From: CAYRYU01 sp964428355
GTDB lineage: Bacteria; Muiribacteriota; Ozemobacteria; Ozemobacterales; Ozemobacteraceae
DNA length: 64,000 nt
Assembly: GCA_964428355.1 (NCBI GenBank)
Contig: CAYRYU010000034.1
Location: 5,093 to 69,092 of the forward strand
Direction of reading: 5' to 3'
Within the stretch, counting starts at the first letter, position 1. Every line of letters starts with the position of its first letter. This document shows positions 51,992 through 61,273 of this stretch, in pieces. A program made the translations under genes and the position numbers. The notes beneath the pieces were generated by a model. That model made no database searches. It saw only the letters and a list, made by a program, of their open reading frames with translations, and was not told where the DNA came from.

Positions 51992-53095
51992 ATGGCTTTC
52001 GGTCTGAAAACCATAGATCGTTACGTGATTTCCGAACTCCTCCAGTCGTTTCTCTTCGGGATGGCTTTTTTCGTTGCCATCTGGCTCATAGACCTGATGA
52101 TGGACCTGATCAACCTGATATTTTCCAAGGGAGTCCCCCCGACCGTGGTGGGGCTCTTCTTCCTTTACAGCCTTCCCCCGACTCTGGTGATCAGCTTCCC
52201 GATGGCGCTGCTGCTTTCGAACCTCGTCGCTTTCAGCCGCCTTTCGTCCGACTCCGAGATCACGGCCATGAAGGCGGGAGGGTACAGCTTCACCCGGATC
52301 GTGACTCCCGCGATCCTCGCGGGCCTCTTCATAACCGCACTCACCTTCCTTTTCAACGAGAAGGTTGTCCCCGTCTCGAACGACAAGTTCAGCAAACTTT
52401 TCCGACGGGAGGTCACCTTGAAAAGGCCCCTTCCGAAAGTCTCGGAAAACCGCTTCTTCGAGGCGGGGCCGGGCAGGAAATTCTTCGTCCGCAGGTATGA
52501 TTCCATCACCAAGGACATGTTCGGGGTGATCATGTATGAGGGCCAGCCCCAGAACTTCCCCCGGATCATCGAGGCGGAGAAGGCCCGGCTGGAAGAGAGC
52601 CAGTGCACTTTTTTCAACGGCCGAATTTCCGACCTGAACAAGACCGGTGCGGATTACCACTACACGTACTACCAGAAAATGGAGTACCCGATCGACACCC
52701 ACTACGTTAACCCCGACGATGTTCCAGACAACAAGAATTCCAGGCGGATGAACCTCAGGGAGCTCTGGTACTACATCCAGGAACTCGAAGCGAAGGGACT
52801 TTCCCAGAAGGCCTTGAACCAGAACTGGATCGAGTTCTGGACCAAGACCTCGATCCCGTTCGCCAGCCTGATTTTCGTCCTGATCGGGGCTCCCCTGGGC
52901 TCTCAGAGCTCGCGCGGGGGAACGGGAATCGGAATCGGCCTCTCGGTCGTCATCATTTTCCTCTACTACGTCATCTTCGCCGCGGGAAAGGCATTCGCAA
53001 ACGGTGCGTATCTATCCCCGTTCACCGGAGTCTGGCTTCCCAACTTCGTCATAGGAGGCGTCGGCCTGTGGCTGATCTTCCGTTACAAGGCATAA
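51992..53095 (+). CDS. LptF/LptG-family permease (YjgP/YjgQ), second copy
   Basis: 367 aa. Same layout as the 39-kb permease: three membrane helices (about 15-40, 55-78, 100-122), a large periplasmic domain and three more helices (about 290-310, 318-338, 345-363). It has 'MKAGGYSFTRIVTPAILAG' at the coupling position. The two proteins would supply the LptF and LptG halves of the lipopolysaccharide exporter. Which is which cannot be told by eye. Stands alone ahead of argS (34 bp), with its own promoter. Confidence 0.9.
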   Translation: MAFGLKTIDRYVISELLQSFLFGMAFFVAIWLIDLMMDLINLIFSKGVPPTVVGLFFLYSLPPTLVISFPMALLLSNLVAFSRLSSDSEITAMKAGGYSFTRIVTPAILAGLFITALTFLFNEKVVPVSNDKFSKLFRREVTLKRPLPKVSENRFFEAGPGRKFFVRRYDSITKDMFGVIMYEGQPQNFPRIIEAEKARLEESQCTFFNGRISDLNKTGADYHYTYYQKMEYPIDTHYVNPDDVPDNKNSRRMNLRELWYYIQELEAKGLSQKALNQNWIEFWTKTSIPFASLIFVLIGAPLGSQSSRGGTGIGIGLSVVIIFLYYVIFAAGKAFANGAYLSPFTGVWLPNFVIGGVGLWLIFRYKA

Positions 53096-53129
53096 ACAAC
53101 CGCGGCATTCCAGCACAAGGAGCCCAACA

Positions 53130-54899
53130 ATGAGAACCGTCCTCACCGAGGTCATTACATCGGCCCTGGCACCCCTCTTCGAGACGTGGGGTCTGCCGAA
53201 CCCCACCGTCGAGCTGCAGGTCCCGCCCGACCCGGCGAAGGGGGATTTCGCGCTCAACACCGCGATGAAATATGCGAAACTGGTCAAGCGTCCCCCGATC
53301 AAACTGGCGCAGGAGATGGCGGAGCGGCTTTCGGGGACGGGGGAATGGTTCGCATCGGTGGAGGCGGCACCTCCGGGGTTCTTGAACCTGAAGCTGAAGG
53401 AAACAGCGATCGCGAAGGTTTTGACAGGGTTTTCGACCGATCCCGACGCGGCGCTGAAACGTGCCGGGCCGCAAAAAACGGTGGTACTCGATTATTCGAG
53501 CGTCAACATCGCCAAGCAGATGCACGTCGGGCATCTCAGGTCCACCATCATCGGCGACGTCCTGACACGTGTTCTCGTGGCACGGGGGGACAAGGTCATC
53601 AGGCAGAATCATCTCGGAGACTGGGGCGTTCCGATGGCCCTTGTAATCTGGAAGACCGCTCCCGAGATACGCGAGTGCGAGGCGGCCGGCCGCAAGCTCG
53701 AAGAGGAGCTGACACTGACGAAATTGGAGACCCTGTACAAGGAAGCCACCCGCGCGGCCGAGCAGGACCCCTCCGTCGCCGAAGCGGCGCGGCAGGTTCT
53801 CGTAAGGCTCCAGGGCGGGGAAACCGGTCTTCTCGAGGACTGGCGGAAGATCACGCGCGTCTCGATGGCCGAGGTCTACCGGATCTACCAACGCCTGGGA
53901 GTGCTGCTCACTCCCGAGGACGAGGCCGGGGAAAGCTTCTATCGTGACCGCCTCGCCGAGACTGTACAGGCGGTCAAGGATTCCGGGAAGGCGGTCGAAT
54001 CCAGGGGTGCGCAGTGCGTCTTCCTCGAGCAGTTCAAAGCAAAGGATGGAAGCCCTCTTCCCGTGATCATCCAGAAGTCCGACGGTGGTTTCAACTACGA
54101 GACCTTTGACCTGGCCGCCATCCGCTACCGAATCAACACCCTCGGGGCGCACCGTGTCATATACGTCACCGATGCGCGTCAGGGCCTGCATTTCGCCCAG
54201 GTGTTCGAGGTGGCGAAGGTGTGCGGCTGGACCGACCGGGCCGGAACGAAAGTGGACCTCGAGCACGTTCCCTTCGGCACCATCCTTGGGGAGGACGGAA
54301 AACCTTTCAAGACGCGCAGCGGTGAAAACGTGAAGCTGTCCGACCTGTTGAATGAAGCGGTGGAAAGGGCCTACTCCGTGGTCAAGGAAAAGAACGCCCA
54401 GCTTTCCGAGGAGCGGAAACAGGCCGTTGCCGCAGCGGTAGGAATTGGCGCCGTGAAGTATGCGGACCTTTCCCAGAACCGGAACAACGACTACGTCTTT
54501 TCCTTCGACCGGATGCTTGCCTTGAACGGGAACACCGCGCCATACCTCCAGTATGCCCATGCCCGCATCTGCTCGATCTTCCGCAAGGCCGAGCGCGAGG
54601 GAAAAGGAAAAGGAGGTCCGATCGTTCTTGGAAGTCCCGCCGAAAGAGCGCTTGCACTCAGACTGCTCGACTTCCCCGTCGTCGTCGCGGCCGTGAGCCA
54701 GGAGCTCAGACCTCATTCCCTCTGTAACTTCCTGTACGAACTCGCAACCGCATTTTCCACATTCTACGACCAGTGCCCGGTGATGGGCTGCGATGACCCT
54801 TCCACCCAGGCTTCCCGGTTTTCCCTGTGCGATATAACCCGGCGGATACTCGCCAGGGGCCTGGGCCTGATGGGGATCGAAGCCCCGGAGGAAATGTAG
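53130..54899 (+). CDS. argS: arginyl-tRNA synthetase
   Basis: 589 aa, class I. N-terminal additional domain (about 1-110) that recognises the tRNA D-loop. HIGH-type motif in 'SSVNIAKQMHVGHLRSTIIG', 'RQNHLGDWGVPMALVIWK', 'VTDARQGLHFAQVF', KMSK-region equivalent 'GKPFKTRSGENVKLSDLL', and a C-terminal DALR anticodon-binding domain with 'LCNFLYELATAFSTFYDQCP'. The KMSK motif is degenerate (FKTRSG), as in many bacterial ArgRS. AAGGAG precedes the ATG. The zinc-ribbon/TPR gene follows after 1 bp. Confidence 0.97.
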   Translation: MRTVLTEVITSALAPLFETWGLPNPTVELQVPPDPAKGDFALNTAMKYAKLVKRPPIKLAQEMAERLSGTGEWFASVEAAPPGFLNLKLKETAIAKVLTGFSTDPDAALKRAGPQKTVVLDYSSVNIAKQMHVGHLRSTIIGDVLTRVLVARGDKVIRQNHLGDWGVPMALVIWKTAPEIRECEAAGRKLEEELTLTKLETLYKEATRAAEQDPSVAEAARQVLVRLQGGETGLLEDWRKITRVSMAEVYRIYQRLGVLLTPEDEAGESFYRDRLAETVQAVKDSGKAVESRGAQCVFLEQFKAKDGSPLPVIIQKSDGGFNYETFDLAAIRYRINTLGAHRVIYVTDARQGLHFAQVFEVAKVCGWTDRAGTKVDLEHVPFGTILGEDGKPFKTRSGENVKLSDLLNEAVERAYSVVKEKNAQLSEERKQAVAAAVGIGAVKYADLSQNRNNDYVFSFDRMLALNGNTAPYLQYAHARICSIFRKAEREGKGKGGPIVLGSPAERALALRLLDFPVVVAAVSQELRPHSLCNFLYELATAFSTFYDQCPVMGCDDPSTQASRFSLCDITRRILARGLGLMGIEAPEEM

Positions 54900-54900
54900 C

Positions 54901-57215
54901 ATGCGCCTTTGCCCAACCTGCTCCTCGCCGATCGAGAAGGGTCGCTTCTGCGGAAAGTGCGGCGGTAGGGTTCCCGATACCGGTAAGGCAATATCCCAAA
55001 GGCCGGTCGAGAAGGCCCCCCCGGCCACCTCCGAAGCCCCCCCCAGTCCGGNNNNNNNNNNNNNNNNNNNNNNNNNNNNNNNNNNNNNNNNNNNNNNNNN
55101 NNNNNNNNNNNNNNNNNNNNNNNNNNNNNNNNNNNNNNNNNNNNNNNNNNNAGGCACTATTCCGAGGGACTGGCCTCGTTTCCCGAAGACACGGATCTCC
55201 GTCTCGGGTTGGGGAAGGCCTATCTAGGCACCAACGAGCGGGGTAAAGCCCTTCTGGAATTCGAAAGAGCCCTGCAGCAGAATCCCAATCTTCCGGAGAT
55301 CCTCCTCGAAATGGGAAAGCTCTACGGCATGATGGGGATGGAAGACAAAGTCGAGGAGATGTTCGAGAAGATCCGCAACCAGAATTTGAGAAACGGTGAG
55401 ATCTTTCTCGAGATCTCCCGCCATTACCAGACCAGGGGAACTCCCGAAAAAGCGCTCCAGTATCTGGAACGGGCCAGGGAATGCAGCCCCCACAACCCCG
55501 ACGTGGTCAAGACCCTTTGCGAGGTGGTCGAATCCCAGGGCGATTTCCAGCGCGCAATGGATGAGTATGAGAATTTTCTGACCGGGATGCCCAAAGCCGA
55601 ATGGGCTCTTTTCGGGCTCGTCCGCAGCGCTATGACCCTTGGGGAGTTCGCCAGGGTGGCCAAGGCACAGAAAGCGATCCTCGATCTGGGGAACGAGACT
55701 CCCGAGGGCTGGTGCGATTTCGGGGAGACCCTGATCAAGCTTCACAAGTTCAAGGAGGCCGAAAAAGCCTTCGAAACCGCCGCCAGGATTGACCCCACCT
55801 GCATCAGGGCCTACCAGGCTCCGGAACTCATCCGGTTCGAGAAGGCCCGGGCGGAGGGGGAAAAGCTTTTCCAGCAGGGCAAGGAAGCCCTCCAGAAGAA
55901 ATTCCTTCTGACCGCGGTCGACCGCTTCGAGAAGGCCCTTTCTCTGGTCCCGAAGAAGGTTGCATGGATGAGGCTCCTCGCCGAGGTATGCCTCCGGATC
56001 GGATCCCTGAACAGGGCATCAGAGCTCCTTTCCAAGGTCCGTTCACACGAGCCCAACGATTTCTGGGTTGGATTCCAGCTCGCAAGGGTGTACGAGCACG
56101 AGGAAAAGATCCAGCTGGCCATCGAACTTCTCAGCTCCGTGCTCAAGGACAACCCCTCCGACATCGATGCCCACATCCTCCATCTGAGGTTGAAACGGAG
56201 CCAGATCCAGGGTGAGAGGTTCGAGAAGGACATGCTCAATACCCTTATCCGGAATCTCAACGCCGAACTTGCCCCCCTTCGAAAGGTTGGACCCGTCCCT
56301 CTTCTCGTGGAGGGGTTCGCCAACTTCATATTCGGATTCGGAACCCGTTTTCAGGGGGAAGCCCTTCGAAGGGCGGAGGAGCTGTTCGACTCGGTCATAC
56401 GTGGATACGAAAACAATATCCTTGCCAATCGTGGACTTTCGCTCGTCTACCGGGTCCAGGGGGACGTCAGGAAGGCCACCATGCACCTCCAGGAAGCCGT
56501 TAAGCTGAGCTCCGACCCGCACGTCATCTATTCTTTGGCCAGGCTCAACGAGAATTTCCAGGCATACGCCGAAGCCCGGAAGTGCTACACATCCCTCAAG
56601 AACCTCTTCCCCGAAAACGGATTGTACCGTCGGCGGATCCTGGAAATGATGGACAAGGAGTCTCATGGCGGAGGAAAGAACGAACTGGTGGATTTTCTCG
56701 GTTCCGCGCAAGAGCAGGTCAAGGCTGACGCGAACCAGCCCTGGCTCCTGTACGAAATCGCGTGGGCACAGACCCTCATCGCCCGCGGATCCCCCCAGAA
56801 GGACGAATGGTCGAAGAGGGCACTCCTTTCCTGGAACAAGGCGAATGCTCTGACCGATCCTCCACCGTGGATCCGATGGGGGTTCATGGAGGCACAGGTC
56901 GAATTCCTGAAGGGAGCAGAAAGGTACAAGGCCCTGAACCAGAATTTGAAGATCTGCGAGAAGCTGTCGCGGGAGTTTCCCGACCTCTCCGCGGCTCACC
57001 GGTACATGGGCTCGTGCTATCTTGGATTCGATGACCTCGCGCAATCGGAGCGTGCTCTCAAACACCTGGAGGTGGCGGCTTTTTTGGAACCCACTTCCGC
57101 CGAAAACCTTCTTCAACTGGCCCGAACGTACCGCGACCTGGGGAAATCCGCCCGGGTCGATGCGGTTCGCTATGCCATGATTCTCTGGGAACCGGAACTG
57201 GCACTGAAAATTTAG
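54901..57215 (+). CDS. zinc-ribbon TPR protein (interrupted by gap)
   Basis: The N-terminus is a zinc ribbon 'CPTCSSPIEKGRFCGKCGG' (two CxxC pairs), then a Pro-rich linker that runs into 100 N (55052-55151). After the gap the frame reads into TPRs from 'HYSEGLASFPEDTDLRLGLG'. At least ten TPR units follow to residue ~680 of the visible part, including 'LLEFERALQQNPNLPEILLE' and 'RALQYLERARE'-like units. The two parts are in different phases, so the true gap length must be 2 modulo 3 if they are one gene. No membrane helix seen. Function unknown; probably a scaffold. Confidence 0.75.
55052..55151. other. assembly gap (100 N) in the TPR gene
   Basis: Default-size placeholder next to a C-rich tract. 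The flanks are not duplicated, so real sequence is missing here. Confidence 0.95.
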
Positions 57216-57243
57216 TTGCAAACCAGTCGAATTGAGGTATGAT
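57216..57243 (+). promoter_or_regulatory. promoter upstream of the candidate RNA and rsbW
   Basis: -35 TTGCAA (57216-57221), 16 bases, -10 TATGAT (57238-57243), immediately after the TPR gene stop. Confidence 0.6.
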
Positions 57244-57249
57244 GAAGAG

Positions 57250-57372
57250 GAAACAAGTGCCGGATCAAGGATCTGGCAGGTTTTCGTCACCGCGGAAAGG
57301 CCGCAGTGGTGCGATATTTGATGACTGGTATTTTTCGCTGCCCCCCTCCGGGTTGGGCAGCGGGTATTTTTT
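57250..57372 (+). ncRNA. candidate structured small RNA or transcription attenuator
   Basis: Between a good promoter and an intrinsic terminator lie ~120 bases with no ORF and three hairpins: TGCCGGATC-AAG-GATCTGGCA (about 57262-57282), CAC-C-GCGG...CCGC-A-GTG (about 57291-57309) and the terminator stem (57336-57362). It matches no RNA family I can recall (not SRP, 6S or tmRNA). It could be a free small RNA or a leader that attenuates rsbW-rsbV-tmk. Confidence 0.4.
57336..57372 (+). terminator. intrinsic terminator ahead of rsbW
   Basis: Perfect 8-bp stem CGCTGCCC (57336-57343) and GGGCAGCG (57355-57362) with an 11-base loop, followed by GGTATTTTTTG. Confidence 0.75.
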
Positions 57373-57449
57373 GTGGTCGGAGTTCTGGCAGATTGCGTAG
57401 AGCCGGTAGAATTGCGGGCGGAAGTCCACAGTCGGAGCGGAAGAAGCGG

Positions 57450-57923
57450 GTGGACGGTTCGGGCGTTCCCGAAAAAGCGACGCTCGTCGACCTCGAGGTT
57501 TCGGGCAACCCCAAGTGCCTTGCCCTCATCCGGCGGGTGATCATGGTCTGCGCGACTCCGTCCGACTTTTCCAGCAGTTTTCTGAACGACATCAAGCTGG
57601 CGGTCACCGAAGCCTGCACCAATGTCATCAAGCACGCTTTCAAATACGACCAGTCCAAGAGGTTCGGGATCGCGATCAAGATGACGGCGACCTCGATAGA
57701 AATCCGGATAATCTACAGGGACGAGAATTTCAACCCGCTCGAGATTCCGGTTCCCGATCTTGGCCAGATCAAGGAAGGCGGTCTTGGGGTCTTCATCATG
57801 CGCAACATCATGGATGACGTCAGCTATTCGGTCGACGAGGAGACCAAGACCATTTCCCTCCTCCTCACCAAGACCGACAGCCATTCCAGGGATTCCGGAG
57901 GAAACAGTGAAAATCGAATGTAA
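57450..57923 (+). CDS. RsbW-like anti-sigma factor / serine kinase (HATPase)
   Basis: 157 aa from GTG 57450 (GGAGCGG upstream); the longer open frame to 57306 runs back through the terminator and is not credible. GHKL ATPase of the RsbW/SpoIIAB type: N-box 'IKLAVTEACTNVIKHAFK', G1-like 'IPVPDLGQIKEGGLGVFIMR' and 'NIMDDVSY'. It binds a sigma factor or phosphorylates a STAS antagonist. It overlaps the STAS gene by 17 bp, so they are translated together. The operon continues to tmk. Confidence 0.87.
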   Translation: MDGSGVPEKATLVDLEVSGNPKCLALIRRVIMVCATPSDFSSSFLNDIKLAVTEACTNVIKHAFKYDQSKRFGIAIKMTATSIEIRIIYRDENFNPLEIPVPDLGQIKEGGLGVFIMRNIMDDVSYSVDEETKTISLLLTKTDSHSRDSGGNSENRM

Positions 57924-58215
57924 GAACGACTCCGATTCGGGGAACAAGTCCTTCGTCATCGAAGGCGAACTGGACGTACACAGCGCGAAGGCCCTCCGGG
58001 CGGCAGTAATGGATGAAATCAGGGATGACTCCCCAACCGTCGTTCTCGACCTTGGTGGAGTCGCGTATATAGACAGTTCCGGCCTGGGCATTCTCGTCTA
58101 TCTGAAGAAGGAGATCGGCCGCCAGGGCGGAAAACTCGTAATAAGCCATCTCCAGGAGTCGGTCCTCAACGTTTTCCGGCTAACCCGGCTGGATTCATTT
58201 TTCGAGATTTCTTAG
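57907..58215 (+). CDS. RsbV-like STAS anti-anti-sigma protein
   Basis: 102 aa from GTG 57907, after GGAGGAAACA. STAS fold: 'IEGELDVHSAKALRAAV', 'VVLDLGGVAYIDSSGLGILV' (the phosphorylatable Ser in 'DSSGLG') and 'LQESVLNVFRLTRLDSFFEI'. Its phosphorylation by the adjacent RsbW-like kinase, and dephosphorylation by a PP2C such as the 22-kb phosphatase, would form a partner switch. No sigma factor gene lies beside it. Confidence 0.9.
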   Translation: MKIECKNDSDSGNKSFVIEGELDVHSAKALRAAVMDEIRDDSPTVVLDLGGVAYIDSSGLGILVYLKKEIGRQGGKLVISHLQESVLNVFRLTRLDSFFEIS

Positions 58216-58231
58216 GAGACCTCAAACCACG

Positions 58232-58894
58232 ATGGAAATTCCCTTCAACCCCGAAACCCCGCGAGGGGTTTTTATTAGCTTCGAAGGTCCCGAGGGCAGC
58301 GGGAAATCGACCCAGATCGCGATGCTCACCAAACACCTCCAGGGTCTGGGGAAAAAGATCATCGGCACACGGGAGCCTGGCGGCACCCCCGCGGGAAACC
58401 GTATCCGGCAGATCTTCCTCGATCCCGAGTGCAAGGGGCTCGAGCCCCAGACCGAGCTTTTCCTGATGCTCGCGCAGCGTTCCGAGCACCTGAAGAAAAC
58501 CATCCTCCCCGCGGTAATGGATGGGGTAAACGTCATCTGCGACCGATATTACGATTCGAGCATGGCCTATCAGGGCTTCGGGCGCGGACTCCCCCCCACC
58601 TGGATCCACTCCCTCCATTCCGAAACCCTGGGCGATTTCCTGCCCGACGTCACCATTCTCCTCGATCTTCCCCCTGCAAAAGGACTGGAACGCGCCATCC
58701 GTTTCGGGCGTAAGAAACCGGATCGGATGGAGGCTGAGGAGCTCGCCTTCCACGAAAAAGTCCGAAAGGGATATTTGGAGATTGCCCAAAACAATCCGAG
58801 GCGGTATATTGTATTGAACGGGGAGGGAACCCCGGAATCCATTTTCGAGGAAATCACCCGGAATCTAGGACAGAGATTCAGCTGGCTTTTTTGA
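58232..58894 (+). CDS. tmk: thymidylate kinase
   Basis: 220 aa. Phosphorylates dTMP to dTDP. P-loop 'SFEGPEGSGKSTQI', 'TREPGGTPAGNRIRQIFL', DR(Y/H) motif in 'VICDRYYDSSMAYQGFGRGL' and LID Arg/Lys in 'RFGRKKPDRME'. Length is standard. It starts 16 bp after the STAS gene and shares one base with the next start (TGATG). The neighbourhood with yaaR recalls the tmk-yaaQ-yaaR order of Bacillus. Confidence 0.96.
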   Translation: MEIPFNPETPRGVFISFEGPEGSGKSTQIAMLTKHLQGLGKKIIGTREPGGTPAGNRIRQIFLDPECKGLEPQTELFLMLAQRSEHLKKTILPAVMDGVNVICDRYYDSSMAYQGFGRGLPPTWIHSLHSETLGDFLPDVTILLDLPPAKGLERAIRFGRKKPDRMEAEELAFHEKVRKGYLEIAQNNPRRYIVLNGEGTPESIFEEITRNLGQRFSWLF

Positions 58895-60798
58895 TGCACA
58901 ACAGATGGTTCAGCCTCGCGGTTAAGATCGACATCCTTCTTGCCCTAGTCGGAGCGGGATGTTTCGTCGCGTTTCATTTTGCGGGTCATCCCCTTTCCCC
59001 CGTCGCCTTTTTCGCTTCCCTGGCCGTCGTCATCATCGTCGGGCATTTCATACTTCATTACAAGATCCTTTCCCCGCTCGTAGATTTCGCCGAAATGGCG
59101 GACAACGTTCTCGACGGAGACCTTACCCAGAAAGTCGATGCGCTCGAGTTCGGGGCATTGAAAGAGATCCAGGGGAGCTTTTCGAAAATGCTCCAGAGCT
59201 TCATCGAATCTCGCGAAGCCATCGAGAACTACATGAAAACCATTAGCGAGATCAACAAGGAGCTCGAGTCGCGGGTCGACTCCCTCTCTGTTCTCTATTC
59301 CGCCAGCAAGACGATGGGAACGACGCTAAGCGTCGACGTCCTCGTCCGGAATCTCCTCACTCTTTTCACCGAACGCCTCAACATCAAAGGCGCCGTGATC
59401 ATGCTGTACAACGAGCGGACGGATCTGGTCTCGGTAAAAGACCTGCTGGGATTTTCCCCCGAGCTTTTCGCGAAGTTCCGGTTCTATTCAGACCACAAGA
59501 TCGTCACCTCGGCTTTCTCGAGCGACGGCTGCTGGGAGCCCACGGAGGACGATCTGAAGCTCCTCAGAGCGGAGTTTGAGCACGAAACGATAGATGAGAT
59601 CCGGATGATCATCCCGATGAAAATCAAGGACCACTTCGTCGGCCTGGTTTTCATGGGCACCCGGAACGACGGCCGGGCAGCGACACCAAGCGACAAGGAG
59701 CTGATCCAGGCGCTTGTGGGCCTGGCGAGCACCGCGATCAACAACTCGATGCTCTACGAGAAATCCGAATCGACCAAGAACGAGCTGGACCGCAAGGTCT
59801 TCAACCTGATGACCCTCCAGCAGTCCGGAAAAGTCCTCAGCTCGACCCTGAACCTCGATGAACTGATCAAGATCTCGATCGACATGTTCCTGGAGACGGT
59901 TTGGGCAAACAAGGGTGTCCTGATGCTCAACGCGGAGGACAAACCCGAAATGCTCGTGATGGCCCACAAGGGAATCGCGCCCGAGGAACTCCTCGAACTC
60001 GAAAAAGACCCCTCCGAGGCGTGGGCCATGACCACCCTCCAGAAGGAGCGCCGCGCGATCCTGGCCCAGGACCTCGCCACCGCTTCGGTCTACCAGAGCT
60101 ACTCCACGATCAACCGGTCGCTTCCTTTCGCCGTCTATGTGCCGCTCCTGAAGGAGGGAGAACTTTACGGGGTGGTGAAGATAGGGGCAAAGATCAACGG
60201 CGAACCCTTTTCCGAAAGCGATCTGGAATTCTTCTCCACCCTCGCGTCCCAGGCGGTCATCGCGTTCGAGAACGCCCGCCTCTACTCCCTCGCGATCACC
60301 GACTCCATCACGAAACTTTATGTCCACCGGTATTTCCAGCTCCGCCTCGACGAAGAGGTAAAGCGCAGTCGGCGTTACAACTCGACCCTGACGCTTCTCA
60401 TGTGCGATATCGATCATTTCAAGGAGATCAACGACCAGTACGGCCATCAACAGGGTGACATCATCCTCAAGGAGATCAGCCAGATCCTGCGGAAGAACAT
60501 CCGATCCACAGATATCGCCGCAAGATACGGCGGCGAGGAGTTCGTGATCATCCTTCCCGAAACCACCCAGTCCGACGCCCGGATCGTGGCCGAACGCATC
60601 CGCCGGGACATTTCAAAGCACGAGTTCCCGGCCATCGCCGCGGGCCAGCCTCCCGTCCGCACGACGATCTCGATCGGGGTGGCGGGTTTCCCCCTCAACG
60701 CCAACGACAAGGACGAGTTGATCCAGAAGGCGGACAGCTCGATGTATCAGGCCAAGGGAATGGGGCGCAACCGCGTTGTACTCTGCGGAATCGACTGA
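58894..60798 (+). CDS. membrane GAF-GGDEF diguanylate cyclase
   Basis: 634 aa. Two membrane helices (about 8-30, 36-55), a HAMP-like segment (about 55-110), a coiled linker, GAF 1 (about 135-285) and GAF 2 (about 310-460). GGDEF domain (about 470-634) with active site 'ARYGGEEFVIILPE'. An allosteric I-site RSTD sits five residues before it, so product inhibition by c-di-GMP is expected. It makes c-di-GMP from two GTP. ATG 58894 is preferred over the TTG three bases earlier. Coupled to tmk by a 1-bp overlap. Confidence 0.92.
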   Translation: MHNRWFSLAVKIDILLALVGAGCFVAFHFAGHPLSPVAFFASLAVVIIVGHFILHYKILSPLVDFAEMADNVLDGDLTQKVDALEFGALKEIQGSFSKMLQSFIESREAIENYMKTISEINKELESRVDSLSVLYSASKTMGTTLSVDVLVRNLLTLFTERLNIKGAVIMLYNERTDLVSVKDLLGFSPELFAKFRFYSDHKIVTSAFSSDGCWEPTEDDLKLLRAEFEHETIDEIRMIIPMKIKDHFVGLVFMGTRNDGRAATPSDKELIQALVGLASTAINNSMLYEKSESTKNELDRKVFNLMTLQQSGKVLSSTLNLDELIKISIDMFLETVWANKGVLMLNAEDKPEMLVMAHKGIAPEELLELEKDPSEAWAMTTLQKERRAILAQDLATASVYQSYSTINRSLPFAVYVPLLKEGELYGVVKIGAKINGEPFSESDLEFFSTLASQAVIAFENARLYSLAITDSITKLYVHRYFQLRLDEEVKRSRRYNSTLTLLMCDIDHFKEINDQYGHQQGDIILKEISQILRKNIRSTDIAARYGGEEFVIILPETTQSDARIVAERIRRDISKHEFPAIAAGQPPVRTTISIGVAGFPLNANDKDELIQKADSSMYQAKGMGRNRVVLCGID

Positions 60799-60810
60799 CC
60801 CGGAGCCCCA

Positions 60811-61260
60811 ATGACCGACTTGAAGGTGAAAGGAACGGGACTGGACGTCCCGCCCTCCCCCCCGGGAGCCAAGAGCGAGGCCGCCCGGGCGGAGGAATCC
60901 TCCTTCGCCGGCAATCTCAAGGAAGCACGCCGGAATCTCGTCGACGGAGATCTGAAGAAGATCCTCGATGATGTCCGGGCCCTCGGGGAAAGGTTTTTCC
61001 GCTCCCCGACCGAGGAAACCCTTGGAAACTACAAGAAAAGGATGCAGCAGTTCCTCGACCGCGTTTCAAAGGAGATGTTCTCCCTCCGCCAGGAAAGCGG
61101 TTCCCCGAAGGACGGCCAGCAGAAGGTGTACCAGCTCGTCGAGACCGTGAACTCCGAAATCGATTCTCTGACGCGGGATACCCTCCAGAAAGACCGTTCA
61201 CTGAAACTTCTGGCAAGCCTCGACGACATCAGGGGCATGGTCCTGGACCTCATCATATGA
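60811..61260 (+). CDS. YaaR-family (DUF327) protein
   Basis: 149 aa. Matches the YaaR/DUF327 pattern: a disordered Pro/Ser-rich N-terminus (about 1-30), then a helical domain 'LKKILDDVRALGERFFRSPT', 'YKKRMQQFLDRVSKEMF' and 'KLLASLDDIRGMVLDLI' at the end. In Firmicutes yaaR lies near tmk, holB and yaaT; its function is not established. Here it lies between the diguanylate cyclase and rapZ. Confidence 0.82.
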   Translation: MTDLKVKGTGLDVPPSPPGAKSEAARAEESSFAGNLKEARRNLVDGDLKKILDDVRALGERFFRSPTEETLGNYKKRMQQFLDRVSKEMFSLRQESGSPKDGQQKVYQLVETVNSEIDSLTRDTLQKDRSLKLLASLDDIRGMVLDLII

Positions 61261-61273
61261 CGGGAATCTTGCC

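Noticed and set aside
53049..55157. 702-aa open frame antisense to argS
   Set aside because: It runs through the N placeholder and opposes a complete ArgRS; no family features.
57250..57372. Identity as SRP RNA, 6S RNA or tmRNA
   Set aside because: Conserved cores of these RNAs (for example the SRP GGAA-tetraloop domain) are not visible.
57306..57449. N-terminal extension of RsbW from an upstream ATG
   Set aside because: It would run through a strong terminator hairpin and encode Cys/Arg-rich sequence unlike any RsbW.
56043..58091. 682-aa open frame antisense to the TPR gene and rsbW
   Set aside because: It crosses several genuine genes and a terminator on the other strand; composition is that of a complement of coding sequence.
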